This document shows positions 58,414 to 59,808 of a stretch of 59,808 bases of DNA, piece by piece. Below the pieces are notes generated by a model. That model saw only the letters and a program-made list of their open reading frames with translations, made no database searches and had not been told where the DNA came from. The DNA is from Fischerella thermalis PCC 7521 (lineage in GTDB: Bacteria; Cyanobacteriota; Cyanobacteriia; Cyanobacteriales; Nostocaceae). The position numbers and the translations under genes are program-made. The DNA is taken from NCBI RefSeq assembly GCF_000317225.1, contig NZ_AJLL01000101.1, positions 1-59,808 on the forward strand. Direction: 5' to 3'. Within the stretch, counting starts at the first letter, position 1, and the number at the start of each line of letters is the position of its first letter.

Positions 58414-59808
58414 GTAAATCCTGGTGTCAGTACAACAGGAATTATTTTCTTGTTTGGCTTCACCATAAAACAGTTTAATCATAGATTTTACAAGTTATCT
58501 ATTACACTATCTGTTAAAGACAAACTTATTCAATCAAGTTTGCACCGGAAACAAGTTACAGGCGATCGCTTCTCAAAACAAAAAGAGTTACTGAATCTGG
58601 GGTTAGCAGTGCAACAGGACAACATCAAAGAATCTAATTCTCCTCACCCATCTATTGTGAAATTGAGTTGGGTTCACCAAGATTTAGTGAATTTGCGACC
58701 TTTTATTCGCAGCACCGTCAAATTATTCAAGTTAGCAGACAAAGCTAGTTGCCCAGAAATATTAGTACAAGAGGTGCTGGCGTGGACAGGGGGTCAACCT
58801 TTCCTGACTCAAAAGGTTTGTCAATTACTGTGTGAGTATGAAAGTTTTATTGGTGCTGGTGAAGAAGCAGCCGTAGTTGAACAGTTAGTACAAAATCACT
58901 TGATTACAAATTGGCAAACTCAGATAGCTGCTGAGCATTTACAGACAATTCAAGATGGTTTGATTGCGAATCCCAGATGTGACTCTATATGGCTGTTGAG
59001 ATTGTATCAGCAAATTTTGCAACAAGGAGAATTACCAGTACAGGACAGTCCAGTCCAAACAGAGTTATTAAATTTAGGCTTAGTTGTTGAGCAAGAAAAT
59101 AAATTAAAGATATCGAACCAGATCTACAAATCTGTTTTTAATTTAAGCTGGGTTGACCAACAATTAGCAAACATACTGGAAATTACACCTCCAAGCAGTT
59201 CTAGAATGACTTCCGACAACTTATTTCCAGGATCTATACTTAAGGCCAAAAATTTAATTTTTCAACCAAGAGTTTTAATATTTCGAGGTATTTGGATTTT
59301 ACTAGCAATACTTGGATTCAGCGCCATTTGCTGGAGTTTTTATAAAAATATAGAAGTAAACATTCTTTTTCAAGAAGGAAATAAACTCTTCAATCAAGGA
59401 GAATATAAAAAGGCGATCGCTAAATTCGACAAACTTCTCAACATCGATAGCAACTATTATCAAGCTTGGACTAACCGAGGTTATGCACTCGCTGGTTTGC
59501 AAGAATATAACAAGATGTTAGAGTCCTGCTCGACTGCTACGATTATAGAACCAAAAGCTGTGTATGCTTGGAATTGTCAAGGAGAAGCACTTTATAATCT
59601 CCAGCAATACTATGAGGCTATCTCTGCTTTTGATACAGCGATCGCTCTTGACACCAAAGACCCGATATTTTGGATTAATAAAACCGAATCATTATTAGCA
59701 CTTAAACAAATTGATACAGCACTGATCACTATTGATGAAGCAATTAACCTGTTGCAAAAAATGCAAAAAGCTAATCCGCAACAAAATATTACCAGAGAGT
59801 TAGCAATT
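58414..59808 (+). CDS. Partial AAA-like domain/TPR protein, 5'-truncated or non-ATG start, runs off the window
   Basis: The frame opens after a TAG at 58411 and is still open at the edge, at least 465 codons. It resembles the C-terminal part of cyanobacterial AAA-like/TPR proteins: WTGGQPFLTQKVCQLLCEYE, then LLRLYQQILQQGELPVQDSPVQTELLNLGLVVEQENKLKISNQIYKS-type winged-helix stretches, twice in degenerate form. A membrane span (IWILLAILGFSAICWSFY) and at least three TPR units (KLFNQGEYKKAIAKFDKLL...) follow. The Walker A part usually in front of this is absent, and no in-frame ATG occurs before about 59201. It is a 5'-truncated remnant or starts at a TTG or GTG. Confidence 0.65.

Overview
The window looks like chromosomal DNA of a filamentous, probably heterocyst-forming cyanobacterium (Nostocales). 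The evidence is the phycobilisome core operon with a four-repeat ApcE, the cyanobacterial order of the ATP synthase genes, cytochrome b6/subunit IV genes beside a D1-processing protease, nifV-nifZ-nifT next to a nifP-type cysE, a cyanobacterial tmRNA tag, many HIP1 octamers (GCGATCGC), and heptamer short tandem repeats such as (CAATTAC)n and (TTTTAGA)n between genes. The species cannot be fixed from the sequence alone.

Layout. 0.2-5.6 kb (minus): apcE-apcA-apcB-apcC, the allophycocyanin core, ending in a clear terminator. 6.0-6.4 kb: a broken ComB-like gene. 6.7-14.3 kb (plus): a methyltransferase, then the ATP synthase operon atpI-atpB-atpE-b-prime-atpF-atpH-atpA-gamma, with inverted repeats and a terminator-like hairpin in its spacers; the beta and epsilon genes are not here. 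14.4-16.2 kb: tmRNA (ssrA) and a lone TnpB gene. 16.4-20.6 kb: an anti-sigma-factor-type kinase, petB-petD (minus) and the divergent ctpA. 21-25 kb: leuB, a small unknown gene, the prepilin peptidase and accD. 25-30 kb: an MFS transporter, a sugar-type binding lipoprotein and an atzG-like/atzE-like amidase pair. 30-36 kb: small, mostly uncharacterised genes with several gene remnants (HAD, Rieske) and long non-coding stretches. 36.7-41.6 kb: an RND efflux pair followed by an AraC-type remnant. 41.8-45.8 kb (minus): a nitrogen-fixation accessory cluster, cysE/nifP - two small genes - a 39-codon membrane ORF - nifV - nifZ - nifT - a ferredoxin-like gene. 46-51 kb: a MITE inside an ABC-ATPase remnant, tsaB, a DUF427 gene, a PIG-L deacetylase, a glycosyltransferase plus the tail of a lost paralogue, and an amino-acid permease. 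51-58 kb (minus): two large sensory genes, a chemoreceptor with a DXCF-type cyanobacteriochrome GAF domain and a histidine kinase with a knotless (PAS-less) phytochrome GAF-PHY module. 58.4 kb to the edge: an apparently 5'-truncated AAA-like/TPR gene that leaves the window.

Much of the content is core photosynthesis and energy metabolism: light harvesting (apc), electron transport (pet), ATP synthesis (atp) and photosystem II maturation (ctpA). The most interesting parts are the two adjacent candidate bilin photoreceptors, the unrecognised small membrane ORF within the nif accessory cluster, the MITE insertion whose target duplication restores a reading frame, and two copies of a multi-hairpin repeat. 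I found no clear new defence or biosynthetic system, no CRISPR array and no tRNA gene. All assignments come from reading motifs by eye; no database search was run.
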